A DNA stretch of 64,000 bases from Anodontia alba (lineage: Eukaryota > Mollusca > Bivalvia > Lucinida > Lucinidae), in the NCBI GenBank assembly GCA_964016985.1, contig OZ024833.1, positions 61,810,963 through 61,874,962 on the forward strand, written 5' to 3'. Position numbers and translations under genes: made by a program. Below the pieces are notes generated by a model. The model made no database searches and was not told the origin of the DNA. It worked only from the letters and a program-made list of their open reading frames with translations. Positions 21,490 through 32,181 of this stretch are shown here, in pieces; the stretch's first letter is position 1, and the number at the start of each line of letters is the position of its first letter.

Positions 21490-21715
21490 TTACAACCAGC
21501 TTATTCACAAGATCTAGCTCCCAGTGAATGTCGCATTTTTCTAACCCTGAAGAAATATGTATGTGTTTAAGAGGGCACTAAGAAGTCATCACAAAACTGA
21601 CATAAATGAACTGACAGAGCTATAGACGGAGTCCAGAGACTTAGAAGGCCACTATATTAATAACCAATGGTCTCGTGAATTCGATTTTAGTAATATATTA
21701 AGTAAAAAGCCCATG
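21490..21715 (+). pseudogene. second mariner transposase scrap
   Basis: Frame from 21499 reads AYSQDLAPSECRIFLTLKKY, matching the mariner pattern around the third catalytic aspartate (YSPDLAPSD...L). The aspartate position reads E in SE. Stops and frameshifts follow; the downstream sequence (gagtccagagacttag, aaccaatggtctcgtgaa) is compatible with the usual C-terminus but not convincing. No N-terminal part was found. Adjacent to the 61-bp satellite. Confidence 0.65.
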
Positions 21716-22111
21716 CTGACAACATTCACTTTAAATTGGTAAGAAGTTATATGTAACAATAAATCGTTAAGCATGTACATGTACTACAGACAATGTCATA
21801 TTCGATTACATATGAAGCACTAGTGCAAATAAAAATTTCGTTGAAATTTTGTATGGTATTATGCCCAACGAGAAAGTGGCTATAGATAGGGCGAAAAACC
21901 AAAGAAACCACAGCTTGTCTGACCGGAGTCCCAAAAGACAGTCTAATTAGGTTAAATTGACAGGCAAACTCAGCTTGAAAAATGGTTTGCTTCTATCGGA
22001 TGTCATTTAGCTTAGATAGGTCCTGAACACACCAGCTAAAAAATGAAATATTATATTTGTCTGAGATATGGCTAGAAGGAGAGAAATAATAAATAAAGCA
22101 TCAAAATCCAT
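21716..22111. other. unassigned sequence
   Basis: No supported feature was seen. Confidence 0.4.
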
Positions 22112-22361
22112 TTAACGCTAAGCACTCAGAGTAATTTTTAGCCGATGATATATTTATATTTTTTATTTATTTATTTTTTTTTTATTTATTTATTTTTTTT
22201 ATTTTTTGCCAAGAAAAAAGATTTTGACATTTCATGCAATGAGACAATTTGCGTGAAATGTCAAATTCAGTCTTCTGTGAAAAAATAAGAGAAAAAAAAA
22301 AACACATCAATTCGTCGACTTCATGGCCCAAAGAGTGGTAGAGGTTAACCCTTAAAGTGTT
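22112..22361. mobile_element. TTAACGCTAAGC MITE, copy 3
   Basis: tttaacgctaagcactcaga at the left, ggttaacccttaaagtgtta at the right. The interior hairpin tttgacatttcatgcaat / gcgtgaaatgtcaaat is shared with 28157-28353. The left half is swollen by (TTTA)n/T-rich runs. Confidence 0.7.
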
Positions 22362-22513
22362 AATCGCAACTGCATCAGACAATAGTTTGAGTTTGATTTG
22401 TTTTTGTATTTGTGGGAGAAAGTATACGACCTTGCTCCCTCCTCAGTCTGTATCAGATGGTTGGCGCCTGATTATCAATGTCTATGGTCGGACCCATCAC
22501 GGTCCTGTTTGTG

Positions 22514-22796
22514 CATTACGGAAACAAACCTATTCAAATATACTGAAAATTTTACCAGAAAAAAAAAAACAAAAAAAATCAGCTAAAAATTCTGATATTT
22601 TTTCATATTTCTGCTCAAAACATATATTGTGTGTACTCGTTAGAACCGCCTCGGTAAGGCGGTTCTAATGAGTACCCACAATCTATGTTTTTCAGCAGAA
22701 ATAAGACAAATAATGTATACCCCTGTAAACTCCAGTTTTACTATATAAAAGTGGCGTTTAAGGGGGTCAGCATTATATAGGCATGTTTTCGTGATG
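22514..22796 (-). mobile_element. CATYACG MITE, copy B2
   Basis: Reverse orientation, 283 bp, palindrome centred near 22651 (cctcggtaaggcgg). Confidence 0.92.
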
Positions 22797-22971
22797 GTTT
22801 TTCTTATGTTCAGATCGTGTTTTGCTTTGCTTAACAACGGTGTTTTTGATCATATGTGTTTCACTGTGGTGTTTCAGAGATGGGGTAGCGGACCTCTATG
22901 CGGATCGAACATATATAATTTGGAGCTGAATCAGAATTATTGCATAAAAAACAGTGTCGTACGTTATTAAC

Positions 22972-23039
22972 AGCCGTGCATTAACCGGCGAAAAGCCGTG
23001 TATTAACAAGGCAATTCACGCGGTGTTAATGCACGGCTA
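22972..23039. mobile_element. palindromic element AGCCGTGCATTAAC
   Basis: Outer arms agccgtgcattaac / gttaatgcacggct are perfect; the interior is imperfect (cggcgaaaagccgtg). Confidence 0.75.
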
Positions 23040-23214
23040 CGCAACTTTCAATATGATCGTACCGGGGCCACAGATTTGCTGCCGTTACAAGATGTGTACT
23101 GCCCGGCCCTAGAAATTCGTTCACGAGACATCGGTGAAAAGGCGAAACAAAATAGTGCAAGAAATAACGCGAAATTTAGCAAATTTTTTCAGTTTTTATG
23201 CCATAATAGCGATC

Positions 23215-23345
23215 GAACATGTCTTTTTCAATGCATTAACATTCGCCAGGTCCGTAGGGAGGTGTTGAAAACCGCGGCCTCTGGCCTCGGTTTTCAACAC
23301 CTCCCTCGGGACCTGGCGAATGTTAATGCATGAAAAACCATGTTT
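23215..23345. mobile_element. 131-bp foldback
   Basis: Arms of ~60 bp: aacatgtctttttcaatgca, ttaacattcgccaggtccgt, gggaggtgttgaaaaccg, each matched in reverse on the right (cggttttcaacacctccc, gacctggcgaatgttaatgc, atgaaaaaccatgttt). Only a few mismatches. Unique in this window. Confidence 0.88.
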
Positions 23346-23538
23346 GACCCCTATTTTAATGGTTAGGTTTTGCGCGAGTAAACATGGTTTAAACCTCCAG
23401 TAGTTTCCCGACTGACCATTCCAAAGCGGCCCCTCTGTTGGGGGCCTTCCTTGTTAGTGTAACAGTCGTTTCATATGTGACGTTTCTTTTGTCATTACTT
23501 GTTCCTCAAATCTCCTTCTTTTGATGCCTCTGGATGAC

Positions 23539-23817
23539 CATTACGAAAACACGCCTATTCACATATATTGAAAATTTCACCACCAAAAAACTGAAAGTTT
23601 TCAGATAAAAATTCCGATATTTTCCATATTTCCGCTCAAAACATAGATTGTGGGTACTCGTTAGAACCGCCTCGCCGAGGCGGTTCTAACGAGTACCCAA
23701 AATCTATGTTTTTGAGCAATAATAAGAAAAATAATGTATACCCCTGTAAATCCCAGTTTTACTATATAAAAGTGGGGTTTAAGGGGGTCAAAATTATATA
23801 GGCAGGTTTTCGTGATG
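23539..23817 (-). mobile_element. CATYACG MITE, copy B3 (intact)
   Basis: 279 bp, both ends near consensus and a full central palindrome (cctcgccgagg centre near 23677). Confidence 0.93.
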
Positions 23818-24017
23818 TGTGCTTCGTGATTGTGGCATTTCCTGGGTATCTTTACCTATATTTTTGCATTTCCTGCAAATCGTCTTGTTTCTCTAAAACA
23901 ATTAGATTGTTGTCTGCTACACTCAAGCTTAGTGCTTCAAGTGTTTATGTCCCAAAAGATACTTTTTTGCGTTTAAGTAAGGCGTCAGCTTATTTTTACC
24001 TGGCAACGTCAATAAAA

Positions 24018-24308
24018 CAGTCGACTCTCGTTATCTCGATTTCGCTTATCTCGAATAACCACATATCTCGAAGTGAAATCTGGTCTCTGTTTTAACATGG
24101 AAATCTTACAATAGGTAACAAAACATTGCGGAAAAGAGAAGAAATTGCTCTTAAGGAGCAATTTCTCCTCTTTTCCACAATATTTCTAATATAACTCTAA
24201 CTTCTGAAATGTGGTTAGATTTATTTTTCCTCAATTCTGCAAATCTGATATGTCGAGGTGCGGCTATCAGGAGAGCCCCTTGGACTTCGAGATAACGAGA
24301 GTCGACTG
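24018..24308 (+). mobile_element. pogo-like MITE family P1, copy a
   Basis: Ends cagtcgactctcgttatctc / gagataacgagagtcgactg are inverted; TA is kept on the right. Central palindrome 24126-24180: gaaaagagaagaaattgctc / gagcaatttctcctcttttc. Fits Tc1/mariner-pogo termini. Confidence 0.88.
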
Positions 24309-24633
24309 TATTTTGAAATAGGCCTTTTAAAGTAATGTTATTTGAATCTAACATATGTAAAAAATAAATACCAAACGGAATTGAATGTTTTAGCATGTTA
24401 AGTGTAAATTTGTTAACCAAAGGAAAAAGCTTTTGTTTCAGAGTGTTATGTGTGTCTTGTGTTTTTGTTGTTCCATCAAATAAAATCTATAAAGGCTGGC
24501 CTTGGAAACAAACAACACACAAAAGAACAAACACCTTCGGCTCAGGTGAGCTTAAAACACAGTGTGTACCGATTCCTTTACCAGTGAAGCCAATTGATGC
24601 GCAACACACGAAAAGGGTCCTTATGTAACTTGT
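24309..24633. other. unassigned sequence
   Basis: No supported feature was seen. Confidence 0.4.
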
Positions 24634-24699
24634 GGACAATGCAGACCCTGATCAACCTGCGCGTGAGCGCAGGCTGATCTTGGTCTTCTTTGTCCGCTC
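24634..24699. mobile_element. TGTGGACAATGCAGACC hairpin, copy 1
   Basis: Arms tgtggacaatgcagaccctg / ggtcttctttgtccgctcac around inner tgatcaacctgcgcg / gcgcaggctgatct. A variant of the GATCAGAC hairpin set. Confidence 0.75.
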
Positions 24700-24740
24700 A
24701 CAAAATCAGTAGATACTGTAGTATATGACGTAGAACAGAA

Positions 24741-24797
24741 AATGGCCAGATTAGACTGCACAGATGCGCACGCTGATCTGGACCTACATTGTCCGCA
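24741..24797. mobile_element. related hairpin, copy 2
   Basis: ccagattagactgcacagat and gcgcacgctgatctgg, then acctacattgtccgc. Weak left outer arm. Confidence 0.6.
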
Positions 24798-25097
24798 AAA
24801 TGCATAAGGGTCTTTTTCGTACGTTGCTCATCAATTGAAAGTAAATTATTCAAGAACAAATTTAATGAATTTAATGAACCGCAATCCCTCTAAAACCTTC
24901 ATGCAATTCGATGAATGCTAATAGAACTCCACGGCTTAAATCCCTCCTGGGATAATTATGTATTCATTCAAGACAGATCTGCTAGCGTTTATCTCACATT
25001 ATTAAGTTTTACAGTTTTCCAAGGACTTCAAACTTTTTTTCAGTAATATGAACTGACAGTTCAAGAGCAGACATTGTCAAAACCATTGGAACCACGA

Positions 25098-25317
25098 TGT
25101 CAGAAAACGTACCTTCGGAGATGTGTGCCCAGCGAAGATTCATATCAGTCTGTGCATTCTCGCAGTCTGATCCGATCCTCTACTGGGAACATTTTTGATA
25201 GTCAAGTATGCAAAGTTTCTTCATACGTACAACGAAGACTCTGATCAGATTGCGCGAATGAGCGGGTGAATTTGAGTCTTCGTTGGGCAAATGTGTCAGT
25301 AGGTACATTTTCTCAAG
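25098..25317. mobile_element. 220-bp GTACCTTC MITE, copy 2
   Basis: gtcagaaaacgtaccttcgg at the left and agtaggtacattttctc at the right, with the interior landmark aaagtttcttcatacgtaca and hairpin ctgatcagattgcgcg. Confidence 0.85.
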
Positions 25318-25439
25318 CCGTGGCTCATTTGTTTTAACCCTTGTCCTGCTGAATAAATTAAGATGCCACGCCCATTTCTAATTTTCAGCCAATCAGATTA
25401 CTTGATCAAAATTGTTGATATAAATTCACATACTTAATG

Positions 25440-25507
25440 GCAAACAGTGCAGACCCAGATCAGTTGGCTTCTTTAGAAGCCAACTGATCTGGATCTACAC
25501 TGTTTGC
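25440..25507. mobile_element. HP67 hairpin with a wholly replaced inner stem
   Basis: Outer arms are consensus, but the inner stem is ttggcttct / agaagccaa in place of ACGCCGC / GCGGCGT. Both arms were replaced together and still pair exactly. Confidence 0.9.
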
Positions 25508-25725
25508 AAAGGCAGGGTATATCCGGGTTCAGCAGGACAAGGGTTAAATTGATTTATATGATATATGATATTCGACATAAATCGTTTAATGTATATCCTG
25601 TCAATATCGATGTAATTGAAAATCTGTCTGTATGTGATACGGTCTCAAGTTTCTTTACGACATTCTAAGATAGTTTTGTTTTTAGAGAAAATAAGGTTTG
25701 CAATATGGCAAACGATTCGCATTAA

Positions 25726-25942
25726 ATCATTAATGCCGAGTGGACCCTTCTACTATCCGTTTGGATTTGTCCATTTTCGATTAAAGGGGTGTCTTAGTTT
25801 AGTATTTCAATCATTTCATATTAAATTCCTGTATCTAATGCAAACAGTTTAGACCCAGATCAGACGCCGCAACATGCGGCGTCTGATCTGGGTCTCAACC
25901 GTTTGCCTATGCCACTTTTACATGAAGCTAGGTATAAATGGA
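25726..25942 (+). mobile_element. TTAACCCATTTATGCC element with internal HP67, copy 1
   Basis: attaatgccgagtggaccct, gtccattttcgattaaagg, hairpin 25840-25906, gccacttttacatgaagc, taggtataaatgg. Same order as 49943-50176 and, inverted, 63211-63440. Confidence 0.82.
25840..25906. mobile_element. HP67 hairpin inside the TTAACCC element
   Basis: Perfect inner arms cagatcagacgccgc / gcggcgtctgatctg; the outer arms have paired-region changes (acagttt / aaccgtt). Confidence 0.88.
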
Positions 25943-26344
25943 ATAATTTCAAATTTTATTTTCATTGACCAAAAACAAAATGTATGTTTTTGGAATATCG
26001 CTCGCTGCAATGTTTGAATGACGCCGCTTCCTCACGTAAAAGTTATCATTTCTTAACCCTACGGATTCCCCTGTTTACTATATCAGGTGTTGAATTAGTT
26101 GGATACACCTTAATTCTGATTACATAAAGCATTTGTTTTAATGGTTGTGTGCAAATTTTCAGAACTTTAAATGAAAATTCTCGTCATTATCAAAGTGTAC
26201 ACTGCAAAGGGGCGGAGCTGAGCTTTGCAGACTCAAAAAAAGAGGTTCCATACTAAAACACATAAACTTTTACCTGCTGGTTATAAAAACAAGCAAACAG
26301 AATTTAAACTATCTTGTTTTTGTTTTTCACAGAAAATAAGATAT

Positions 26345-26470
26345 AATTTCCGAACGGGACAATTTATCATGGGTGTTCGGTGAGTAAAGAAAAATCCCTT
26401 GTCTGGCACCACTCAGGAGAAAACGTCTTGTTGCAAGACCTTGACCCTTGGGATGATTTGTTTCTATAGG
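26345..26470 (-). repeat. dispersed repeat, inverted match of 37090-37230
   Basis: ggtgttcggtgagtaaagaa, tctggcaccac and gtcaaggtc-like blocks pair with caccgaacacctgtgatag and gatgccagacagtg at 37 kb. Identity unknown. Confidence 0.5.
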
Positions 26471-26510
26471 CACTGAACACACATGAAAGATTCTTATAAT
26501 CCAAGGATTC

Positions 26511-26587
26511 TGTATGCGGACAGCGAAAACTCTGATCAGACTGCGCAAAAGCGCAGTCTGATCAGAGCTTTTGCCGTCGGCATATGC
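26511..26587. mobile_element. GCGGACAGCGAAG hairpin, best copy
   Basis: Inner arms ctgatcagactgcgca / gcgcagtctgatcag are perfect; outer arms tatgcggacagcgaaaac / gcttttgccgtcggcata. Confidence 0.88.
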
Positions 26588-27158
26588 CTTAAACCACAGT
26601 GACGCACAGCACGCTTCATTGAAAAACATTTACGACTGCTAGAGATGCAACAATTTTAGATAACACCAAGTCAGAGAAAAGTAGAGATTAACTCGTATAC
26701 GAACAACGACGCTCTGGGAGAGCACGCGCATCTTTGCTATTTACCTGCACTACCTAAATAAAACGTTTGTCACGGTAGACCAATACTTGGCCAAGAAAAG
26801 GACTGGCAATCGTATAGACATAATGACCCTCAAAAACATTGTCTATTATGTGATTACAGATCGAAGATAAGATTTTGTTTCAAGATTTACTATACCGCAT
26901 CAGACATGTATCTGTCAGACAATGGTTACGGAGCACAATTCTAAGACAAACCAATATTGACATTGGATGGAAATTACATCGTCTTAACAAAAGTTGTCAT
27001 TAAATGACAATCCATCTATCACTTTGTCTGCGTAGATTGTTGAATAACAGTTAAGTAAGCCAGTAGCAAATAAATATCGCAATGTCTTTGGCAGTTGCAG
27101 AAGCTATCATTCTTATAAGGAAACCACAGAAATAGTTTGTGAAAAGTTTTTGTTAATT
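26588..27158. other. unassigned sequence
   Basis: No supported feature was seen. Confidence 0.4.
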
Positions 27159-27435
27159 CATCACGAAAACATACCTATATAATTTTGACCCCATTAAACC
27201 CTAATTTTATATAGTAAAACTGGGGTTTACAGGGGTAAACATTTTTTTTTTCTTATTGCTGTTCAAAACATAAATTTTGCGTACTCGTTAGAACCGCCTC
27301 GGTGTGGCGGTTCTAACGAGTACCCACAATCTATGGTTTGAGGAAAAAAATTAAAAACAGAATTTCTATCTGAAAACTTTCAATTTTTTGGTGGTCAAAT
27401 TTTCAATATATTTGAATAGGCGTGTTTTCGTAATG
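27159..27435 (+). mobile_element. CATYACG MITE, copy A5
   Basis: 277 bp, intact ends; the palindrome has a loop variant (cctcggtgtggcgg). Confidence 0.92.
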
Positions 27436-27629
27436 TAAAAAAGCCCGCTAAAAAAGTGGTGAAGCCTAACTTTGAGCGAGAATTTCCGAAGTTGAAAATG
27501 TAATCTTTTATCTGCTACCTATAAAAGCCGACACCATTTAAAAGATATTTTTCTTAGTTTTTACAGGAAATAAGGTTTCTTTGTTCCTCGTCTCTCCATG
27601 CTTTAGTGACTCGGGAGGGCTGTGTTTCG

Positions 27630-27813
27630 TGATTTCTTACTTTGCTAAAAAAACATAGATTGTGAGTACTCGTTAGAACCGCCTCCCCTAGGGTACCCAC
27701 AATCTATGTTGTGAGCAAAAGTATGAAAAATATCAGATTTTTAATGTAAAAAGTTTCCTTTTTTTTTGTTTATAAACTTTTCAATATATTTGAATAAGAG
27801 TGTTTTCGTAATG
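27630..27813 (+). mobile_element. CATYACG MITE, 5'-truncated copy
   Basis: Starts in the palindrome arm (aaacatagattgtgagtact). The centre of the hairpin is deleted (cgcctcccctagggtaccca), then the normal right half runs to gtgttttcgtaatg. Confidence 0.85.
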
Positions 27814-28156
27814 TCTGAGGCGTTGCTAAAGCTAAACTCCATTTAAATATACGATCATCCAGATCAGCCTACAGCGTCTAAGAGGATATCGGAGTTAATC
27901 TGGGTATACGCTGTTATCAAACGCTTATGCCATATACATGCACACTCGATTTCCTTTCGCAGTGTCTCAATTTTATTATTTATTATCACAATATCGGGTT
28001 TCAGGGATTGGTCCAATGATTGCCATTTCCTATCTCTTCGCCTTCTAATTTCCGGTGGGGAATCTCCGTATCCTATGCCTTGCCTATGTTTGATATGCAT
28101 CTTTCCTCTGCGAGACCTATTTGATAAACTTTTTTGACTGCTTAACCGACTGACCT

Positions 28157-28353
28157 ATTAACGCTTAGCACTCTGGCTTTGAAATATTCTTTCTTATTTT
28201 TGCCCCCAGAAAACAGGAGTTTACATTTCATGCAAATTGTCTCTAATGGAAACAATTTGCATGAAATGTCAAATCATGTTTTCTTGTAAGAAATATGAAA
28301 AATATCATGAATTTGTCGTCTGCTGAATTAGCCGAGAGAGTGTTAAGGGTTAA
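28157..28353. mobile_element. TTAACGCTTAGC MITE, copy 4
   Basis: attaacgcttagcactctgg / gagagtgttaagggttaa ends. Internal palindrome 28218-28275: gacatttcatgcaaattgtc-like arms (tacatttcatgcaaattg / caatttgcatgaaatgt). Confidence 0.8.
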
Positions 28354-28671
28354 AAGTTATGTTATAACCCCTTGTCGTATAAACATCAACATTCTACAAC
28401 TTTTGTGGATTATTCCATTTCCAAAAAGCATAATGATTTAATGCTCAAATACATGATTTGAAACACGTGAAGTGTGACGCAATCTCCGCTTACGACAAAG
28501 AACACAGCCATCTTTGAAACTGTGTCGAAATAGAGTGATTTTATTTTGTTTAAACAGATAGTGAAATATTACATGAGTTTATATGTTATATGGGTAAATT
28601 TTAGTTATTATACAATTATTGAATATTGAGGTATTGGATATGAAGTGATGTCCACCAGAGAATACCAATAT

Positions 28672-28704
28672 TGACCGAGGCGATAGCCGAGATCAATATT
28701 GGTA
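28672..28704. repeat. short palindrome TACCAATATTGA
   Basis: taccaatattgaccgaggcg and its near reverse gatcaatattggta. Resembles the gatatc palindromes at 35.6 and 36.0 kb in layout. Confidence 0.7.
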
Positions 28705-28970
28705 TGCAATGGTGCATATCAACGTCAAATTCAATAGTCAACAAGTGTTTTATTTAATAATTTGTCTTTTATCTTGATAACTGTGGTAGTAACAGTCAAC
28801 AGCAGACCCCACTGATATAAAAAGCGTGCGTAGACGTCGGCGTCACTACTAGCAACGTCACTAAAAGACGATATCTATGAAAGGCGCGCACAGGCCAGTA
28901 AGAACAATTATGAATTAAAGCAAGAGCAATTATGAATTTTCTGTGTAGAAACCCTTAAAATATATAATAA
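28705..28970. other. unassigned sequence
   Basis: No supported feature was seen. Confidence 0.4.
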
Positions 28971-29002
28971 CCCAGCGTCTAATCAGGATCTGCACTGTTT
29001 GC
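28971..29002. mobile_element. HP67 half-hairpin (right arm only)
   Basis: cagcgtctaatcaggatctg followed by cactgtttgc; the left arm is absent. Confidence 0.75.
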
Positions 29003-29047
29003 AATGGTATCTATATTGATCTGCAGGGACGAAAGGATTAAACAAAT

Positions 29048-29267
29048 AAGAAAACGCATCTTCTGACCTGTGGGATTTAAATCACTAGAGTCTTTATTTG
29101 TCCCCATGAAGAAACTTTGTGTCCTTGCTATCCAAAATACGCCAAGTCAAGATTTAGATCAGGCAGCGCGAATGCACAGCCTTATCTGAATCCTCGCTGG
29201 GTGCACATGTCCGAAGTTACGTTTTCTGACGTTTACGTTTTCTGACGTTTACGTTTTCTGACGTTGC
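29048..29267. mobile_element. 220-bp GTACCTTC MITE, copy 3, with triplicated end
   Basis: Standard interior (agaaactttgtgtccttgct, cgctgggtgcacatgtccga). The right end has three tandem copies of a 16-bp piece, gttttctgacgtttac. Confidence 0.82.
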
Positions 29268-29518
29268 AGCTCAATTCATATTAACATTATGAAAACATGC
29301 CGTTCTAAGGCGGTGGTCCTGGTGTTGTTCTTACTCTTTGTAGCTCTTTCTGCTTTATTTTATTTTTTTTTTCTGTATGTGTTGTGATGCTAGCATTGTG
29401 GTCACCGTCTTTAACAGCTGCCCACTTTGCTTTCTGTTTTACTAGTTGTTTTGTGATGCTAGCATTTGGTCACCTTCAACAGCTGCCTATTTTGGTTTCT
29501 GTTTTACTTGATGTGATT

Positions 29519-29904
29519 AAGAGTGGCATCGGAACCCAGGGTGAAGATGGCTAGCTGTAAAAGTGCTTTAAACCCCCCCCCCCCCCCCCCCCCCGGTGGT
29601 TTACTCTACTGATCATTCTAAGGCGGTGGTCCCGGTGTTAGTCTTACTCTTTGATGCTTTTTGGTTTATTCTAAGAGGCGATTTGTTGTATGTCTTTCCG
29701 TGTGTCATTTTGTTCTTGTGTTTTTCAGTCCTTTTAGTATTGCGATTACCTCGCTTGGGGAAAAAAAGAGCTAATCTTAGTGCTTTTCGTACGTTTGTTC
29801 GATTTGTGCTTGTTTGGATTTGTCGGTTTCCTCTTCCTCTTGGGGTCTGGGAAGGGCTGCAGTTTGTGATTGTGGCACTCCCTGGACTTTTCTCTTACCT
29901 TTTT
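29519..29904 (+). repeat. repeat R, copy 1 (with poly-C)
   Basis: Runs from agtggcatcggaacccaggg through a ~23-C run (29572-29594), ggtggtttactctactgatc, ctaaggcggtggtcccggtg, tcctcttcctcttggggtct, to ggacttttctcttac. Inverted copies are at 40777-41142 and 56245-56400. The three share a T-rich open frame reading NLSAFRTFVRFVLVWICRF. That peptide is hydrophobic because the strand is T-rich; I do not recognise a protein family. Confidence 0.75.
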
Positions 29905-30218
29905 ATGCCTATTAAAATGTACTGAATTTTTTTCCACCAAAACATGAAAATTTTCAGATAAAAAATTCTGATATTTTTTCATATTTCTGCCTAAAACATA
30001 GATTGTGGGTACTCGTTAGAACCGCCTTGAAGAGTGCCTAAAACATAGATTGTGGTACGCGTTAGAACCGCTTCGACGAGGCGGTTCTAACGAGTACCCA
30101 CAATCTATGTTTTTGAGCAGAAATAAGAAAAATAATTTATACCCCTCTAAACACCAGTTTTACTATATAATAGTGGAGTTTAAAGGGGACAAAATTATAC
30201 AGGCGTGTTTTCGTGATG
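29905..30218 (-). mobile_element. CATYACG MITE, truncated, with duplicated palindrome arm
   Basis: Joins repeat R at tatgcctattaaaatgtact. One palindrome arm (gcctaaaacatagattgtgg) appears twice in tandem at 29990 and 30038, followed by the complete opposite arm and the normal right end. Confidence 0.87.
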
Positions 30219-30282
30219 ACGTTAACTCTCAACACACTAACTCTACTACATCATCATAAAATTGTTGTACAATAAATACAAC

Positions 30283-30539
30283 CATTACGAAAACACGCCT
30301 ATTCAAATATACTGAAAATTTTACAACCAAAAAAATCTGAAATTTTCATATTTCTGCTCAAAACATAGATTGTGGGTACTCGTTAGAACCGCCTCGCCGA
30401 GGCGGTTCTAACGAGTACCTACAATCCATGTTTTTGAGCATAAATAAGAAAAATAAGGTATACCCCTGTAAACCCCAGTTTTACTATATAAAAGTGGGGT
30501 TTAAGGGGGTCGAAATTATATAGGCACATGTTCGTGATA
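30283..30539 (-). mobile_element. CATYACG MITE, copy B4
   Basis: 257 bp, starting 65 bp after the previous copy in the same orientation, with intact central palindrome and slightly shortened AT-rich part. Confidence 0.92.
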
Positions 30540-31475
30540 CTTCACAGAAATATGATGCTTGCAAGAACATAAAGGTCTGGCCGATAAGCGCATTTATTGT
30601 TTTCGTTATCTATAACCATGTCTTAATGACAGCTTTCTATATTACATTTACATGTTAAAACCAAAATTTGCAAATAATTTGTATATTGTTTCCGTAGCTG
30701 CATTTTGTATGCCAGTTTGTATGTAACAGCATATAAGATCAGAGAAAAAATAGTTTTGAAAAAGATTTAAAAGAACAGTACTCAACTTGTTGGTATATGC
30801 TTGTATCCCTGGCATATGAAGTGCCATGAGGTATATACGTTTCTTCATACCATTCTTCTGTCTATCTGTCTGTCCGTACGCCCGTCTTTCCTTTCGTCCG
30901 TCCGTCTGTAAACACTTTAGTTAAAACTCTGTATCAAAAGTTCTGTCCGTCTTTCCCATCATGTCTCCGTCTATATGTTAAAGTATTGCGTCAAAGTTTC
31001 TAACCATTCAACAGATTCAGTTCATACTTACACCGATGCTTCATAGATGCATGTGACCTTAAGGTCAAGGTCATGGACTTCTTTGGTCAGGTAAAAGTGT
31101 TACGACCATGCATTAGCTTTTGGCGTAGGTTACGGTAAGAGCTATATACGTCGCGAGGAAAAAACTCTTCGGACGTCATCAATACATGTGTGCATGCCCG
31201 TCCACTTATCAAGGCCACTTGTCTTGTTATTTGGCTGTGAGCGAAAGGCTAAGTTTCTGGCGAGACAGCGCAGATGAGTAGGCTTGCCTGAACCTTTGCT
31301 TTACGCACATGTTATAACGGTTCTTTTCCCCTGACGAGGCTGATTTGATCCACTGGTCACATAATGTATACACAATTAAAAAAAAAAAAAATACACCACT
31401 GTATGGTGTATACACCGACATTAAGTAACAAGCGCTGCTTTTAGGGATATAACTGCATTCAAGGTATAGCCATAA
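30540..31475. other. unassigned; (TCTG/TCCG) stretch and AAGGTCA repeats
   Basis: 30860-30912 is built of tctgtc/cgtccgtccgt units. 31062-31078 holds ccttaaggtcaaggtcatgg, a phrase common in dispersed invertebrate repeats. No gene seen. Confidence 0.45.
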
Positions 31476-31594
31476 CCCAGCGGGCACATGACGTTTATAC
31501 AACGTCGCCACAACGTCGATGCAACGTCATGACGTTGCAGCGACGTTGTGGCGACGTTGTGGTGATGTTGTATTAACGTCATGTGCCTGCTGGG
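31476..31594. mobile_element. CCCAGC-ended AACGTC palindromic MITE
   Basis: cccagcgggcacatgacgtt / aacgtcatgtgcctgctggg ends. The interior is built from acaacgtcg, gatgcaacgtcatgacgttg, cgacgttgtgg units, giving a ~119-bp near-perfect palindrome. Confidence 0.9.
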
Positions 31595-31875
31595 AAGTGT
31601 TTGAGTCCATGAAGTAATACTTTATATCACTTTTGTGACTTCCTGTTTTCTATTCAGGTATACCGAATCTTATCTGAAATGGGATGTACTTTAAAGGAAA
31701 AGGATTTGCTTCTAAAGGAATACGATTCGCTTCATATGAAGATAGATCTCTTTTACTTACGAAAAAAAAAAAACAGTTTTGACAGAGCTACCTGTCCTTA
31801 CAGTGTGTCTGTTTCCTTAATCACACAAATTATTCAAGTTTCCTGCTAATATAGTCCTATGCAGGTGTTTATATA

Positions 31876-32090
31876 ATAAACGTAAAAAAAATTGCCTTTG
31901 GACACAAAGAACACACTGCGGATTAGGAAATGGGAGTCTCGGTTTTATTGAGACTCTTCATAAGCAGTAATGAAGTTTGCAACACTACTTACGTCCTCTA
32001 GCGTATACACGAGCAGAACTCCATTTTCAAATATACCACAATGGGCCCAATGATCCCAAAGGACATGAACTATAATCTGCACTATAGTAA
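31876..32090 (+). repeat. dispersed repeat D, single copy
   Basis: acgtaaaaaaaattgccttt through ctctagcgtatacacgagca to ataatctgcactatagtaa. About 90% like the tandem units at 58087-58820. Its right end is replaced by the next element. Confidence 0.8.
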
Positions 32091-32181
32091 CCTTGTCCGG
32101 TGACCTGCGACATTTGGTTTCAATTTTCTATTTGAAGTAATATAGCTGGAAACCAAAGCCTCAAGTCACCGGACAAGGTTA
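32088..32181. mobile_element. TAACCTTGTCCGGTGAC foldback MITE
   Basis: Ends taaccttgtccggtgacctg / caagtcaccggacaaggtta are inverted; inner tttggtttc / gaaaccaaa also pairs. Inserted at the edge of repeat D. Confidence 0.85.

Noticed and set aside
22357..22668. 103-codon plus-strand ORF
   Set aside because: It overlaps the start of a CATYACG MITE and shows no protein-like features.
30860..30912. A separate microsatellite feature of TCTG/TCCG type
   Set aside because: Units are irregular and short; likely part of an undetermined dispersed repeat, so it is only mentioned in the interval note.
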